The translations under genes were made by a program, and so were the position numbers. A stretch of 64,000 nucleotides of DNA from positions 214,639 through 278,638 of the forward strand of contig CAJNDS010002205.1 of assembly GCA_905221605.1 (NCBI GenBank). The letters are read 5' to 3'. The notes beneath the pieces were generated by a model. That model searched no databases. It was not told where the DNA came from and saw nothing but the letters and a program-made list of their open reading frames with translations. Source of the DNA: Symbiodinium natans. Lineage: Eukaryota; Sar; Dinophyceae; Suessiales; Symbiodiniaceae. The number at the start of each line of letters is the position of its first letter. The stretch's first letter is position 1. Below, one piece after another: positions 42,018 through 52,430 of the stretch.

Positions 42018-42512
42018 CTAAATCTCGTCGAAGCTTGGTCTGGACACCTTCGGCTTCTTGTAAAGCTTAATATCCTGTGTTTCAGCTTGCATGCACAAGT
42101 ACTCCCCCAGCAGAACTGCAACGAAAAGAGCCGGCAGCTGGATGATCCACCATTCCATGTTTGCAGGGAAGCCTTCGGCCAGGAATGTCGCCAATAAGTG
42201 AAACAAGTGGTACGTTGTCACAAAATCCAAGCACTTTTTAGCCCGCTGGACAACGAAGCGCAGCTCAACAGCCATTACCAGAGAAGTGAACCACAAAGCC
42301 AGAGCCAGAATCAATCCTCTCCTCGTGTTCCACGTGTACGCTTCAGGTTGGAAAAGCTGGGCTGCACTCTGTTCTTCACTGAGGAGCCAATCTGCAAAAG
42401 CCACAGCTGCACCAAGGCAAAACCAGAAAGAGCTCTGCATGACTATGATCTGGGTAGTGATGAGCCGCGGGTTAAATTGATCAGCGCCGAAAAACCTGCC
42501 CTCAGCCATCAT
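42018..42512 (-). CDS. SYS1: SYS1-family Golgi membrane protein
   Basis: A 164-residue protein in a single uninterrupted frame. SYS1 is a four-pass Golgi/trans-Golgi membrane protein that in yeast and animals recruits the Arf-like GTPase Arl3/ARFRP1, acting in Golgi trafficking. Seen here: a short N-terminus with FNPRLITTQIIVMQSSFWF (residues 13-31, family pattern F-x-P-x-L-I-x-x-Q-I-x-x-M-Q); hydrophobic segments at about 17-44, 66-88, 97-113 and 121-141; the hallmark KKCLDFVTTYHLFHLL (92-107); WWIIQ (121-125); and LLGEYLCM (134-141) before a polar tail. Length matches the family (about 150-170). The start is the first Met of the frame (MM); either Met would serve. No intron is needed, unlike its neighbours, which may point to a retroposed or intron-poor gene. 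It is the most secure gene in the window. Confidence 0.92.
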   Translation of the reverse strand: MMAEGRFFGADQFNPRLITTQIIVMQSSFWFCLGAAVAFADWLLSEEQSAAQLFQPEAYTWNTRRGLILALALWFTSLVMAVELRFVVQRAKKCLDFVTTYHLFHLLATFLAEGFPANMEWWIIQLPALFVAVLLGEYLCMQAETQDIKLYKKPKVSRPSFDEI

Positions 42513-42975
42513 GCGGTTGCCATGTCACTCTGTCAGCAATCATGAAACAACTTCCTCGCTTCAGGACATGCGTACCGAAGTTCATACTATGAAAATGCCC
42601 AACCCACGAATGTTAACCTGACCTCGCCCTGCGAAAATTAAAGCATTCCAAAAAGCAAAGTTGATCCTGCACAAGCGCAGTGCTAAGGTTGAGCCAAATG
42701 CCGCCTCATGAAAAGAAGCTCACAAACCTGTCAGAGTCCAGCAGAGCAATCCGTGCACCGGCTGAGCACCAGGTTGCTGCCATGTTCGAGGGGCAGGTGG
42801 AGGATGCTCTAGCTTGTTCACCCCAGCCGTTACGAACCTTTGCTCCATTCCAACCCAGGGCACGTTGGCGTCCTACACAGCGAGACCTGCGATGAGCGAC
42901 TACTGGCCTCTACATGGAGCCAGGCTTCCAATACGATTTGGCACACGAAACACGAAGCGCCATGTTCTTCGAAGC

Positions 42976-43260
42976 TCAATGAAGGTGACCATCAGATCCA
43001 TCCCCGAATCTACAATCTCCTTGTGATTCGGCCTTTCCAAGGTTCAGACAATAACACTTCATGCCCGAATCACCCGTGAATTTGGCCGTGCGAAATGCCT
43101 TCTCAAACGCAGGCGGCAATTTTATCAAACTGAGTAGAGCTCCTCCGCTTTCTTTTTCATGGTTTGGGTTGGCAGCATTCTTGTGACCTTCTACGTGGGC
43201 ATGCTTGAATACATGCCAAGTAAGGCTTGAACAGAACGGGAAGTGCGCGAGGTCTTGCAA
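42976..43260 (-). CDS. Possible minus-strand exon, unrecognised
   Basis: The frame includes GGALLSLIKLPPAFEKAFRT, AKFTGDSGMKCYCLNLGKAE. It is plausibly coding and in the orientation of SYS1, lying upstream of it. Limits and family are unknown. Confidence 0.3.
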   Translation of the reverse strand: MQDLAHFPFCSSLTWHVFKHAHVEGHKNAANPNHEKESGGALLSLIKLPPAFEKAFRTAKFTGDSGMKCYCLNLGKAESQGDCRFGDGSDGHLH

Positions 43261-43269
43261 GTAATGCGT

Positions 43270-44440
43270 AGATTATGGCCTACGCGGTCCCAAGCAGCAA
43301 ACTCAAAACCTTAAGAACCCATGCAGGTTGGCTCGACTATACTTCCAGCAAGCAACAGCGGCAAACATCATGAAGCAAACGGCGGCATCGAAAACCGAAG
43401 AGTTCAAAAAAACCCATGAACAACACACACACACAACGTGAGCTGATAATCAAGGGGAAAAGAGGCAGACGAAATCAGAAAACGAAATGGCCTAAGCGAA
43501 ACTTCACGCCACAATCGCCGTAAAACCTTCTTGCTGCTTCCGGTTTCGTGCTTGGAACTTGAACCCTAAAGGCAACCAAACCCTCCAAACCAGCAACTCC
43601 AACCACCACCTTAGTTAGAAGCCCTGATGCATGGACTCAGGGCGGCGAATGCTTGAGACAGCTTGCGACTTTTCGTACGCAATATGGAAGGTTGTGGAAA
43701 CCAGCAGCCCGGGCGACAAAGCCATTAGGACTAGTGACTAGTCGAGTTTGCCCCCCCCCCCCAGCCTAAAACCTGAGTCCACCAGCCCCCAGCAGCAGCA
43801 CTAGCAGCAGAACCAGCAGCAGCGGCGCAGCACTCACAGATAGATAGATACAAAATGACTCAATGATGAAACATGTGTCAGCGCACAGCAATGCAGAGCC
43901 ACAAGTCTCTTTGCCGAGGTGCTGCTCCGCCACTGCGCAAATAGAGGGAGCGAGCTCAGGGCTCCTCAGAGCTCTGGAGGTCTGCTGAGCCTTGGCTCAG
44001 CCGCTCATCGGACTGAGGCACAGCGTTGCAGAGACCAACATCGTGTTGCTGTCATGCCATGGACGGCACGTTGCGCAAACGGAACAGCGCCTGCATCAAT
44101 CGAGCATGCAGCTCCATGTCCAACGGTTGCCCTGAAATCATCAGGATCCATTGCCAAAGGATTCAAGGACATCTGCCCTGGCGCTGGAGGTTGCAATGCT
44201 ATGGAAGCACAGATCCAGCTGGAAGTTTTTCCCCAAAGGCAAGTGAGTGTCGACAACTGGCTCTGGCTGATGAAGTCTGCATAAACATGTCAGCCTAGGG
44301 CATGACATGATGGAATGATTTTCGAGCCGCTTATGCTGCCAAATCCCATTGCTCCGACACGAAACCCAAATGTGTGACACAAGTACATTTCGTGTCTGTG
44401 GGGGGTGGGGGGCACACATGTCAGTGATGCAATGGGGCCC
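43270..44440. other. Region without a confident gene
   Basis: Contains ACACACAC near 43420, a poly-C run at about 43752, CAGCAG clusters near 43790-43830 and GATAGATAGATA. Frames on the two strands at 43919-44298 conflict and neither is favoured. Confidence 0.4.
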
Positions 44441-44451
44441 TACTCTGCGAA

Positions 44452-45003
44452 TCAAACACACCAAGCATGTCCGGAGCCTGCCGCAGGGAAGAAAGGTCCG
44501 AGCCGGGCACCGGAGCTGCCTACCACACACACATACTTTTTGTCACACTTTTGCCACATGTTTACTAAGTTTTGACACCTCATGGAATCTCCCGACTGCA
44601 TCGCTGCCTTCTGCATAGTGCGTTCCAGGCATTGGAAGGCCTCTCCCACATGCGAATACCAGGGCGGCACATCTCCCAAGGCGCACACATGTGTGAGGTG
44701 TGGACTCGCAAGGCAATGGTCCAACCAGGCTCTCCCAACCTCGGGAGATGTTTCGACTTGCTTCGTTACAGTGCCCATTATAGCCGAAGCGGGGTTCCCA
44801 CAAGCCACCGAAGCGGTAGCAGAAGTGGACCAGTGCCTACGGCATGCCGACACTTGGCGACAAGAAATCGGACCCCAGAAAGCAACCGTGTCAGAGCCTT
44901 GAAACACAGCAAGTTTTTTGCCGTGGGCAAGGCAGCTTGACCACTGACAGAGCCTAGGCTTCTTCCGAAAAAAAACACACACAGTGACCTTGACGAGGAC
45001 CAT
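44452..45003 (-). CDS. Minus-strand coding region, unrecognised protein
   Basis: An open stretch of 183 codons. Its middle and end look strongly coding: VTKQVETSPEVGRAWLDHCL, ASPHLTHVCALGDVPPWYSH, VGEAFQCLERTMQKAAMQSG, DSMRCQNLVNMWQKCDKKYV. The first 60 codons are less convincing and may contain an intron. It resembles a C/W-rich helical segment but no domain is recognised. Confidence 0.5.
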   Translation of the reverse strand: MVLVKVTVCVFFRKKPRLCQWSSCLAHGKKLAVFQGSDTVAFWGPISCRQVSACRRHWSTSATASVACGNPASAIMGTVTKQVETSPEVGRAWLDHCLASPHLTHVCALGDVPPWYSHVGEAFQCLERTMQKAAMQSGDSMRCQNLVNMWQKCDKKYVCVVGSSGARLGPFFPAAGSGHAWCV

Positions 45004-45385
45004 TTTTGCTCAAGGCGTGCTTTTCTCGATCTCTGAGGAATAGGCTGGCTGCAGCATTCATAGGCAGCTCTGCATCACCCTGTCCATAGGAGAGACCATG
45101 GGTTCAAAGCCCCTGCTGTTCCAGCGTCATCTTAAATCTTCAGTCTAAGACACCTTGCTGCATGATTGGCACATGGCAAATTGATCTTGCAGTGTTTTGC
45201 CACTGCATATCACTGCATGCTGTGAGAGTCTGGTCGAAGGCCATGCGCTTGTTCCAACCCCATGCCTCGCGGGTGTGACAGGGCCATGCATAGCGCGAGA
45301 ACCTGGACCGCAAGCTCCGCTTCGCTCATAATTCGGTTCTTCTTATCTTTTGCCACGTTCTTCGCTATAAATCTCTTTGGATATT

Positions 45386-45960
45386 TTATGTGATCGCGTG
45401 CGACGTTATTGGCGAGGCTTTCTCCCTGAACTCTGTTTGCTCGGCGCTGAGACTTTCAGGGGCTGCGCTCTCGCTTGCACTGTTGTGGTCATTGAGGATG
45501 TGGGATGAGTCGGATACTTCGGAATTTCGGCTAGAGCATGCTGGAAGTTTTCCGAGGTTGTCGAAATTTGCGCGCAAGGAACTTCCTTCAGGCCTCATGC
45601 TTGACATCCGTTCTTTTCTTTTAAGCTGGGCTGTTGTACGATTTGGAGTTTCACCTGCCTGCATAGCGAATGTGAGCGGTGGCCTTTAATGCAGTGGATT
45701 CTGCAAGTGGTTCTGGCTGCCCTTTTGAGCTGCTCCCCCCAATAATCGGGTGTACCTGCTCAGGGTGTCTTGTCAGTTGCCATGGCATTGGCCGATTCGT
45801 CCTTCGCCAAGTCGGCTTCCACATTCTCAGATTCGCGCTGTTGGTGTCCTTGTCAGTGGTCACCCAAGTCCCCGTCATATTTCCCACGTCGTCCTTTGCA
45901 CTTGATTGCAGCTGTGTCGCCTCGCACAGTGCTTTTTCCGCAGCGCCAAAGGAGGTGCCA
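45386..45960 (-). CDS. Minus-strand exons, Ser/Glu-rich, unrecognised
   Basis: Right to left: AAEKALCEATQLQSSAKDDV, GNMTGTWVTTDKDTNSAN (about 45950-45830); SENVEADLAKDESANAMATD in a second frame (about 45825-45765); then SSRNSEVSDSSHILNDHNSA, SESAAPESLSAEQTEFREKA (about 45545-45400). The frame changes suggest introns. The Ser/Glu-rich low-complexity character is typical of disordered regions. The opposite strand is also open at 45390-45689, so the last segment is less sure. Confidence 0.4.
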
Positions 45961-45999
45961 TGATGTAGACTTTAGAGCAAGTTACGGAAAGCTCCCCCC

Positions 46000-46570
46000 C
46001 CCCCAGGCTTGAACAATGTTTACCCCAGCAGTCTGGAGCAATATGCGAGAAACATTGACTGCACTTGCTGAAGCACTTGGTGTCGGACTGCAGGAGGCAT
46101 GCCTCTGCAACTCACCACGGACATTCAAAAAACGGAATGCCATGTCGTCGAGTTCTGGGCATCGCGAGCTTGATCCAACGACAACCTAAGACACAGAGCC
46201 AACTAATGATCTCAGAGTCCCCCTCTTCCACTCTGACACTCCAACTCAACACGCTCCATTGTTGCACCTGCTGCAGCAGTACAGCAAAGTTTGGAGGCAG
46301 CGGAGCGCCTCCGAGGATCCAGGAGGCATGTGTGGCCCCCCGAAAAACAACCCCCATTGTTTTGCACTTCTCCCCCCGCCCCCCCCCCCCCCCCCCCCCC
46401 CGAGCCTGTTGCACTGCCACTGTGTCCTGCGTCCTGTGTGGGGGCACTCTGACGCACCCACGTGAACACGAAGGCTGTCATAAGATGCCCGCGCAGAGGC
46501 AAAATCTGAGGCGGAAGCCCGTGCAGCAGCAACGACAAGGCAGAAAGGATTGACCTGGAACAGCATTGGG
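46000..46570. other. Region with poly-C tracts, no confident gene
   Basis: Two poly-C runs (about 45994 and 46372-46402) create Gly- or Pro-rich frames on both strands. No splice chain or domain was recognised. Confidence 0.45.
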
Positions 46571-46659
46571 ACTACTCAGTGACTATTCGCTATAGAGCCT
46601 GCTACGGTGTACAGGGCTCTGAAAGGCCGCCCCAAACTTCACCAGGAGAAGTGACAGAC

Positions 46660-46724
46660 ACACAGACACACACAGACACACACAGACACACACAGACACA
46701 CACAGACACACACAGACACACACA

Positions 46725-46775
<51 letters not shown>

Positions 46776-46929
46776 ACAGACACACAGACACACAGACACA
46801 CAGACACACACACACAGACACCCACAGACACACACACACACACACACACACGACACCCCAGACACGCACAGACACCACGAACACACACATACACACCATA
46901 CACACACAGACACACCATACACCACGTGC

Positions 46930-47024
<95 letters not shown>

Positions 47025-47130
47025 CGACAGAGCGACAGAGCGACAGAGCGACAGAGCGACAGAGCGACAGAGCGACAGAGCGACAGAGCGACAGAGACAG
47101 ACAGAAACACACACACACACACACACAAGG
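46660..47130 (+). repeat. Compound (CA)n / CACAGACA / GAGCGACA microsatellite
   Basis: CACAGACACA decamers (46663-46735) are followed by pure CA, then mixed ACACAGACAC, a second CA tract (46931-47021) and about nine copies of the 8-mer GAGCGACA (47022-47097), then CA again. The open frames coding poly-Thr/His or poly-Cys/Val are artefacts. Confidence 0.95.
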
Positions 47131-47179
47131 CGCGAGAGCACCGAAAGAAACACAAGAAAGGACCCGCACGGCACCCTCC

Positions 47180-47780
47180 CTTCCACATCTTTACAATGCC
47201 CAGTTGCCAGCATGTTGCTGACTGACCTTGGTCACCTCATGAGTGACATAGCTGCTGCTGTGTTTGTCACCTCTCGTCACCTACAGCAGCCAGCATCCTG
47301 CGCTGCGTAGGTGCCACGTTCATTAACCGGGTGTGACTCTCGCTATGCGTTGGTGACTCTGGTCTGATTATTCTGAAACATGCTTCAGGTGCGAGTTCGG
47401 ATCCTTACACAGCAGCTACATGCCTGTCAGATTCAAAAGCAACAGAAAGCAACATGCTGATTGGTCACCCATCAGACATCAGAAAGCCGGTTGCAACATG
47501 TCGCTTGCAAGATGTTTCAAGCGTGACAGGCTCACGCCCAACTGTCTGTCAGCATGCCTCTGCAACGTTCCTGTCCGTCACCGTTATGGCAGACATGGGT
47601 TGTCAGAAGCAAAGGACGGCCTGGTCTGGGGTCAACTGGCTGAGAGGTGAGAGACGCCCGCCAGGGAAAGGCCTGCGTGCCCCGTGGTGCCCAGCCATTG
47701 GCGACAGATGCGATGGTGCAAAAATTGGGGCGGGGCTCTATACCATCATTTGCAGGCCTCTACTATGACAGATATGCTCG
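47180..47780. other. Region without a confident gene
   Basis: A plus-strand frame (47420-47650) and an overlapping second one are open but have no recognised domain. Lies between two large repeat tracts. Confidence 0.35.
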
Positions 47781-47784
47781 CCGG

Positions 47785-48358
47785 TAACGGGGCTTGTAAC
47801 GGAAACTGTCACGGAAAGGAGCGGAGCTGTAACGGATTTGACGCGGAGCTGTAACGGAGCCGTATCGGAAGGCTGCAACGGAGCGCTACTGGCTGTAGCG
47901 ATGCTGTAACGGAGCCGTAGCAGAAGCAGCAGCTTGATAACGGACCTGTAACGGACCTGTAACGGAACTGTAACGGAGCTGTACAACTGAGCTGTAACGG
48001 GAGCTGTAGCGGAGCTGTAATGGAGGTGCAACGGAGTTGTAACGGAGCTGTATATCTGAGCTGTAATGCAGCTGTAACAGAGCTGTAACGGAAGCTGTAA
48101 CGGAGCTGTAACGGAGGTGCAACAGATCTGTAACGGAGCCGTAACGGAAGTTGTAAAGGAGCTGTAAAGGAGGTGCAAGGGAGCTGTAACGGAGGTGCAT
48201 CGGAGCTGTAACGGAGCTGCAACGGAACTGTAACGGAAGCTGTAATGGAGGTGTAACGGAGGTGCAACGGAGCTCTAGTGGAAGCTGTAACGGAGATGCA
48301 ACAGAGCTGTAACGGAACTGTAGCAGGTGCTGTAACGGAGCTGTAACGGAGGGCCCAC
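47785..48358 (-). repeat. 12-bp minisatellite GAGCTGTAACGG
   Basis: About 45 imperfect copies of a 12-bp unit, GAGCTGTAACGG, with variants GAGGTGCAACGG, GAAGCTGTAACGG (13 bp) and GAGCCGTAACGG. On the minus strand all three frames are open for 146-171 codons (LRYSSVTAPLQ-type peptide), which follows from the unit being a multiple of three and is not evidence for a gene. Confidence 0.92.
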
Positions 48359-48595
48359 GGTGGCTAGCGCAAATCCCATAGTAAATGATGGTAGAGCCCA
48401 CCCCCCATGCAAAAACACATGGCGAAGATCACCACAGACTATCGTGAAAGCAGAAGTAAGGAAGCTTTCGCGACCGGACTCTGCTGTCGTTGTACGTCTC
48501 AGCTGCGCGCCCATCCGGCGTACTCGTCGCCTGGAAAACCCTTTGAGAGCCCTCTGACCGGAAATGCTGCAATGCATCCAAAGTGCAGTTGCTTG

Positions 48596-48598
<3 letters not shown>

Positions 48599-48630
<32 letters not shown>
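48599..48630 (+). repeat. (CT)n microsatellite
   Basis: About 30 bp of CT, ending in CACAGG. Short and uninterrupted. Confidence 0.9.
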
Positions 48631-48632
<2 letters not shown>

Positions 48633-48739
48633 GGCAAGGCAGCTCCAAGCTCCGTTGCTTGATCCTGCAAGTGCCACTTTCTTGGGCCCCTGCGCGCACC
48701 ATCCGCTGCTCAACTGGTGTTTCCTGAGGCTCTGACGAC

Positions 48740-48997
48740 GCCAGCAACAGCACAGCAACAGCTGCGAAAGGACGCAACACATTGCGCCGCAGAGCCAGAG
48801 TCACTTTTCGACCCATTCTTTCTGAGCTTCCTTTTTTCAGCGAATCGCCGTGCGAGATGCTGTTGCCCGGAGACTATCATGTGCCGCGCTAATTCAGCCA
48901 CCCTACTCCGCAATTCCTTGTGCTGTGCAGACGACATGTGCGACAGAGCGCCATACTCCAAGCCATACCATACTGACTCTGTGATGATGCTAGACAA
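48740..48997 (-). CDS. Minus-strand coding exon, unrecognised
   Basis: The frame includes WYGLEYGALSHMSSAQHKEL, RSRVAELARHMIVSGQQHLA, RRFAEKRKLRKNGSKSDSGS. It is helical, basic and protein-like, and may continue rightward through a separate frame (APEMKLCTYSKDLGSLDIEA, about 49060-49010). No family is recognised. The TGAGTCA repeat lies about 150 bp upstream of its start. Confidence 0.5.
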
Positions 48998-49140
48998 CTA
49001 CATGGCTCTAGCTGCCTCTATGTCCAGACTTCCCAGATCTTTCGAGTATGTACAGAGCTTCATTTCTGGCGCGCTGCCTTGGCCAAGGCTAGCAGCTTCT
49101 GCGATGGCCTTAGGCTTTCAAGCGTGCGATGCTTGGAGGT

Positions 49141-49213
49141 TGGGTCAAGATGAGTCAAAGATGAGTCAAAGATGAGTCAAAGATGAGTCAAAGATGAGTC
49201 AAAGATGAGTCAA
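49141..49213 (+). repeat. 11-bp tandem repeat with TGAGTCA core
   Basis: Six copies of the 11-mer AAGATGAGTCA, near-perfect. Each contains TGAGTCA, identical to the AP-1/GCN4 binding consensus of other eukaryotes, spaced about one helical turn apart. Whether any such factor binds here is unknown. Confidence 0.85.
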
Positions 49214-49484
49214 GGTTGTTTTCTGTTCATGCGAGCGTGCGGTGTGTGTTCAGCTTGGCCTTGGTGACCGTGCTCTTAAGCTCCACTCGCAAAGATCGGT
49301 GAAGACAGATTCTTCGAGCAGCACACAGCACATCGTACTCCTAGCGCATTCTTTGCGCATCCGCCTCGCCGGTTTCGATCAAATCTGGCTCATGCTTCAT
49401 GCTCTTCAGGCAAGGCCAGCAGGGCCGGCAACATCGGCAGGGAAACCAAACCGCGTCGCTGCTGGCTGGGGGCCCAACCTGCAC

Positions 49485-49865
49485 TTACAGCTCTGACTTA
49501 ACGCTTCCTTCGAGAGGTGCCGCTTTCCTTTCTTGCAAGCGCTGGCGAGCCTGCTCAACCAACTGGCGATCCCTGTCCTGCACAATCATTTCGGTTCTTG
49601 CATAAAACGCCTTGAACTCCTCCAGAGCGAGCACATGGTCATTGTTGATGTCTGCAGCATTAAAGGCCTCTTTGAAACCCTTCCGCACGTCTTTGGGTAA
49701 GCCCTTGAAGCCCATGCTATGCTTGACTTCATGCCAGTGTATGGTTCCGTCTCTGCTCAGGTCCATGTTGTCCAGCAGAGCTGCCCAGTCAACCTCCCCC
49801 CAAACTGGGCTGCAACACGGCAGCAGGATGGATAGCATCAAGATGCTCGAGGTCCGTAGGCACAT
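49485..49865 (-). CDS. Two-EF-hand calcium-binding protein
   Basis: A 126-residue frame. Two canonical 12-residue EF loops are present: DLSRDGTIHWHE (residues 35-46) and DINNDHVLALEE (72-83). Each has D at 1, S/N at 3, D at 5 and E at 12; the second has His where Gly is usual at position 6. The loops are separated by 25 residues, as in paired EF-hands. A charged helix follows (EMIVQDRDRQLVEQARQRLQ, about 91-110), and the protein ends in KSEL, which resembles an ER-retrieval tetrapeptide. The first 23 residues are hydrophobic (SSILMLSILLPCC) and could be a signal peptide. However, an AG|GTTGACTGG acceptor-like site at residue 24 means the true exon may start there, with the N-terminus elsewhere. 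Calcium sensing or buffering, perhaps in the ER lumen, is inference. Confidence 0.78.
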   Translation of the reverse strand: MCLRTSSILMLSILLPCCSPVWGEVDWAALLDNMDLSRDGTIHWHEVKHSMGFKGLPKDVRKGFKEAFNAADINNDHVLALEEFKAFYARTEMIVQDRDRQLVEQARQRLQERKAAPLEGSVKSEL

Positions 49866-50029
49866 GTCTTGCCCTCACGTCTGTGAGGTGCAGTGATCGC
49901 GACTTAGGCGGCTTTTGACCACTGAATTTCTGCAATGGGTGAGCCTTTGACTGTCTATACCATTGCTGGGTCCTACCGCATCTTTTGCCTGAACCTTGGG
50001 CATCCTTTGGCTGCAGTTTTTCATTCACG

Positions 50030-51110
50030 CTTCAAGGCGATTGCCGGTGAACTTTGCACAAAGCAGTGTGTAGCGAAGGCTCACTGTGTCCTGAGCTTCG
50101 CGCAAGGAGTCCAACTTATAGGCACGCCTGTGCGGCTGAAGCTGCCGGAGCGAGGCTGCAACCCGGCTGCAACCGGGCCAGATCGCCTCAACTGCATGAC
50201 TATGAGGAACTATGGCCTACTGCAGGTCTTGAACTCCGCCAGCACACGGGGTAATCCTTTTATAGGCACTTTGAGGCCTGCAATTACACTCTAAAACGCT
50301 CTAAACTGCTTTATCCAGCATTTGCAGTTCCACAAGTCGATCCGTGTCGTTTATTGAAAGTTCCTGGCATTACGGCTCGATTCGGTTCATTTGTTCTTTT
50401 TTGAGGTTCCTTGCGGTTCGTTTCCATACAGTTCGATTTAAGCCGACTTCCTGAAAATCCCCAAACCCCAAAAATCCCTTAACTCTGGAATCCCTAAACT
50501 ACACTCGGTGGATCACGCTGGACATGGAAGCCTAGTCGCCCCGTGCCGGTGCCGATCAAGGAGCCGCTTAAGGTTTGCCTCCGAAGTCGAATTTCTCTGT
50601 TTTCCCTGCGTATTTGCCGTAGCCCGGGCCCGCCCACCGGGCAATCGCTGAGGTTCCAGCCCTGAAAGTGCCTAAAAAATCTATTCCCCCGAACCTCGTG
50701 ATTTGGAGTGGTCCCAAGCCCGAACCTCGCTACTTCTTTCGTGGAGGTGCCTGCACGAACCGAATTGAACCGCATGAAAACTCCGCCCCCTATTGCATCG
50801 ATTCGATTCCTCATGTCTTTACGGAACCGTGCAACCCCGCGAGCGAATCTCATCAATTCTGGATTTTCGACTCTCACTCACTAGCCGGGGTTTTTGGGGT
50901 TTCGTCGTCGCTCAAGGGCCTTTCGGGTTAAGGAGGCGTACGCTGACCGGTAACTGGAAGATGCAGAAATGAAGGCTGCCGCAGCCCTGTTTCGTGAGGA
51001 GCTCTGCGACAGGTGCAGAACTGTTTCATGAAAGAACCTGGGTCCTGAACGTGTGCATCCACGGAGAAACTGTGAGACGTTTTGCATAGTGATCTACCCA
51101 CCTGCAAGAC
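50030..51110. other. Region without a confident gene
   Basis: Both strands are open at 50494-50931 (127 codons minus, 87 plus) with comparable composition, so neither is called. No repeats of note. Confidence 0.35.
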
Positions 51111-51116
51111 AATGTG

Positions 51117-51610
51117 TCAGCTCACATCGGCAAAGTAGCCTGCAGCTCTCTCCAGCAGCCGGCGCCAGCATGACAGGAGGGGGCTCGAGCAAAACCCCTC
51201 TATTCCTGGAGCTGTTCTACTTTGCTTTGTCTGAAGGCAGTTGTTGTTCTGAGCTGGACTTCGTGCATAGTGATTTTGATTGAAGCTGAATCTAACCGTC
51301 CAGCCTCCCATCCGCAGATGTGGCAGCGCTGGGCAATCGAGCAGAAGGGCTTGCGGCAAACTTGTCACCAGTTCATGCACCTCTTGCTTCCGAGTTCCTC
51401 TCTAAGCACAGGGCCCCAGCAGCGTCCTCCAGTGCATCGTCCTGTTGACAGGTGCATGTCAGCTCCCGGATCAATATCCCAGCTCGCTGTCCACAAAATC
51501 TCGGCAGCCTCCTCACTTTCCAGAAGTAAGCGATACATGGAGGAGACCTCATGTTGTCGGCTGCCCTCTGGACAGCCCGGACATGTGCTTCTGAACATCT
51601 GCATCCGGGC
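51117..51610 (-). CDS. Minus-strand exons, unrecognised
   Basis: Right to left: SSMYRLLLESEEAAEILWTA, SWDIDPGA (about 51545-51460); CQQDDALEDAAGALCLERNS, EARGA in another frame (about 51450-51375); then HELVTSLPQALLLDCPALPH, LRMGG (51380-51300). The three pieces are in frames compatible with short introns and have acidic, helical composition. No family is recognised. Confidence 0.45.
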
Positions 51611-51701
51611 ACAGGTGCTTTGGAGTCTCCATGAGTCTGATACAAGCTGATTTCAGCTCCCGGCCACAGCAAACACACATTCCTCAGCTTGGCAACAGTT
51701 T

Positions 51702-52430
51702 GTGCTGTTTAAGCTCGGCTCATTGATGTTTAACCCGGCCTCCATTCATAACACCTTGCCTCAGTTTGTCAGAACGAAAGCCTGCCGCACTAACGTAAGT
51801 TGTCGTATGTTGCCCATTCTTCTGAACTGCAGAACGCCCCACAATGCCCTTACTTACATACGAGTTTCTGTACGACTACTGTGTAGCGCCGTCATTCGAA
51901 TCTGTAGCTCGACGCCTCTGCATAAGTTGACCTGTCGCCTTGGTGTAGGTACAGGCATAAACTGCGTGCCTGCACCCGCAGGCACGCAAGGGTTCATGAT
52001 CAACCAGCGAGAGGAATCCGGTCTTAGAACAGCTCTGGCCGAGGCTCATTTCACATCCCTAACCAAGGTCAACCAGCAACCTTTACCAAGCTTTCGAGGC
52101 CTCGGCCCAGAGTTCAGGCCCTTTAAGGCGGTTCGCCGCCTTTTTGTGACCGTTCAAAGTGTGAGAACTGTCGTTGAAGTGGCTGCATCCTTTCATTCCC
52201 CACATCTGCCAAACAAACCCAAGCCTCATCAAGCCTCCCTTGGCCCTAAGGTGCCTGTTTATTCCAAGGCTCCACCACAAGCGAGACCAAGAATGCAGGC
52301 TGAATGGGTGGTGGCTCCGTCTCGTTCATCAACAGCAAGAGCTTCACCTGGCGCAGGCAAGCTTCGAGCCACGAAGCAGCACATGTCCCTTGCCCTCTTT
52401 CGATATAGACATCTGGAATTGGGAGAATAA
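51702..52430 (+). CDS. Long plus-strand frame, doubtful
   Basis: A 242-codon frame from an ATG. The later part (MINQREESGLRTALAEAHFT, SLTKVNQQPLPSFRGLGPEF) looks coding, but the first 90 codons are Cys/Arg/Thr-rich and unconvincing. On the minus strand, 52246-52491 also has plausible peptide (PTTNPLEPQTPRIQEVILPI). Orientation would be against its neighbours. Kept only as a candidate. Confidence 0.25.
   Translation: MLFKLGSLMFNPASIHNTLPQFVRTKACRTNVSCRMLPILLNCRTPHNALTYIRVSVRLLCSAVIRICSSTPLHKLTCRLGVGTGINCVPAPAGTQGFMINQREESGLRTALAEAHFTSLTKVNQQPLPSFRGLGPEFRPFKAVRRLFVTVQSVRTVVEVAASFHSPHLPNKPKPHQASLGPKVPVYSKAPPQARPRMQAEWVVAPSRSSTARASPGAGKLRATKQHMSLALFRYRHLELGE

Noticed and set aside
46579-47310. 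Thr/His and Cys/Val frames of 160-240 codons
   Set aside because: Products of CA and CACAGACA microsatellites.
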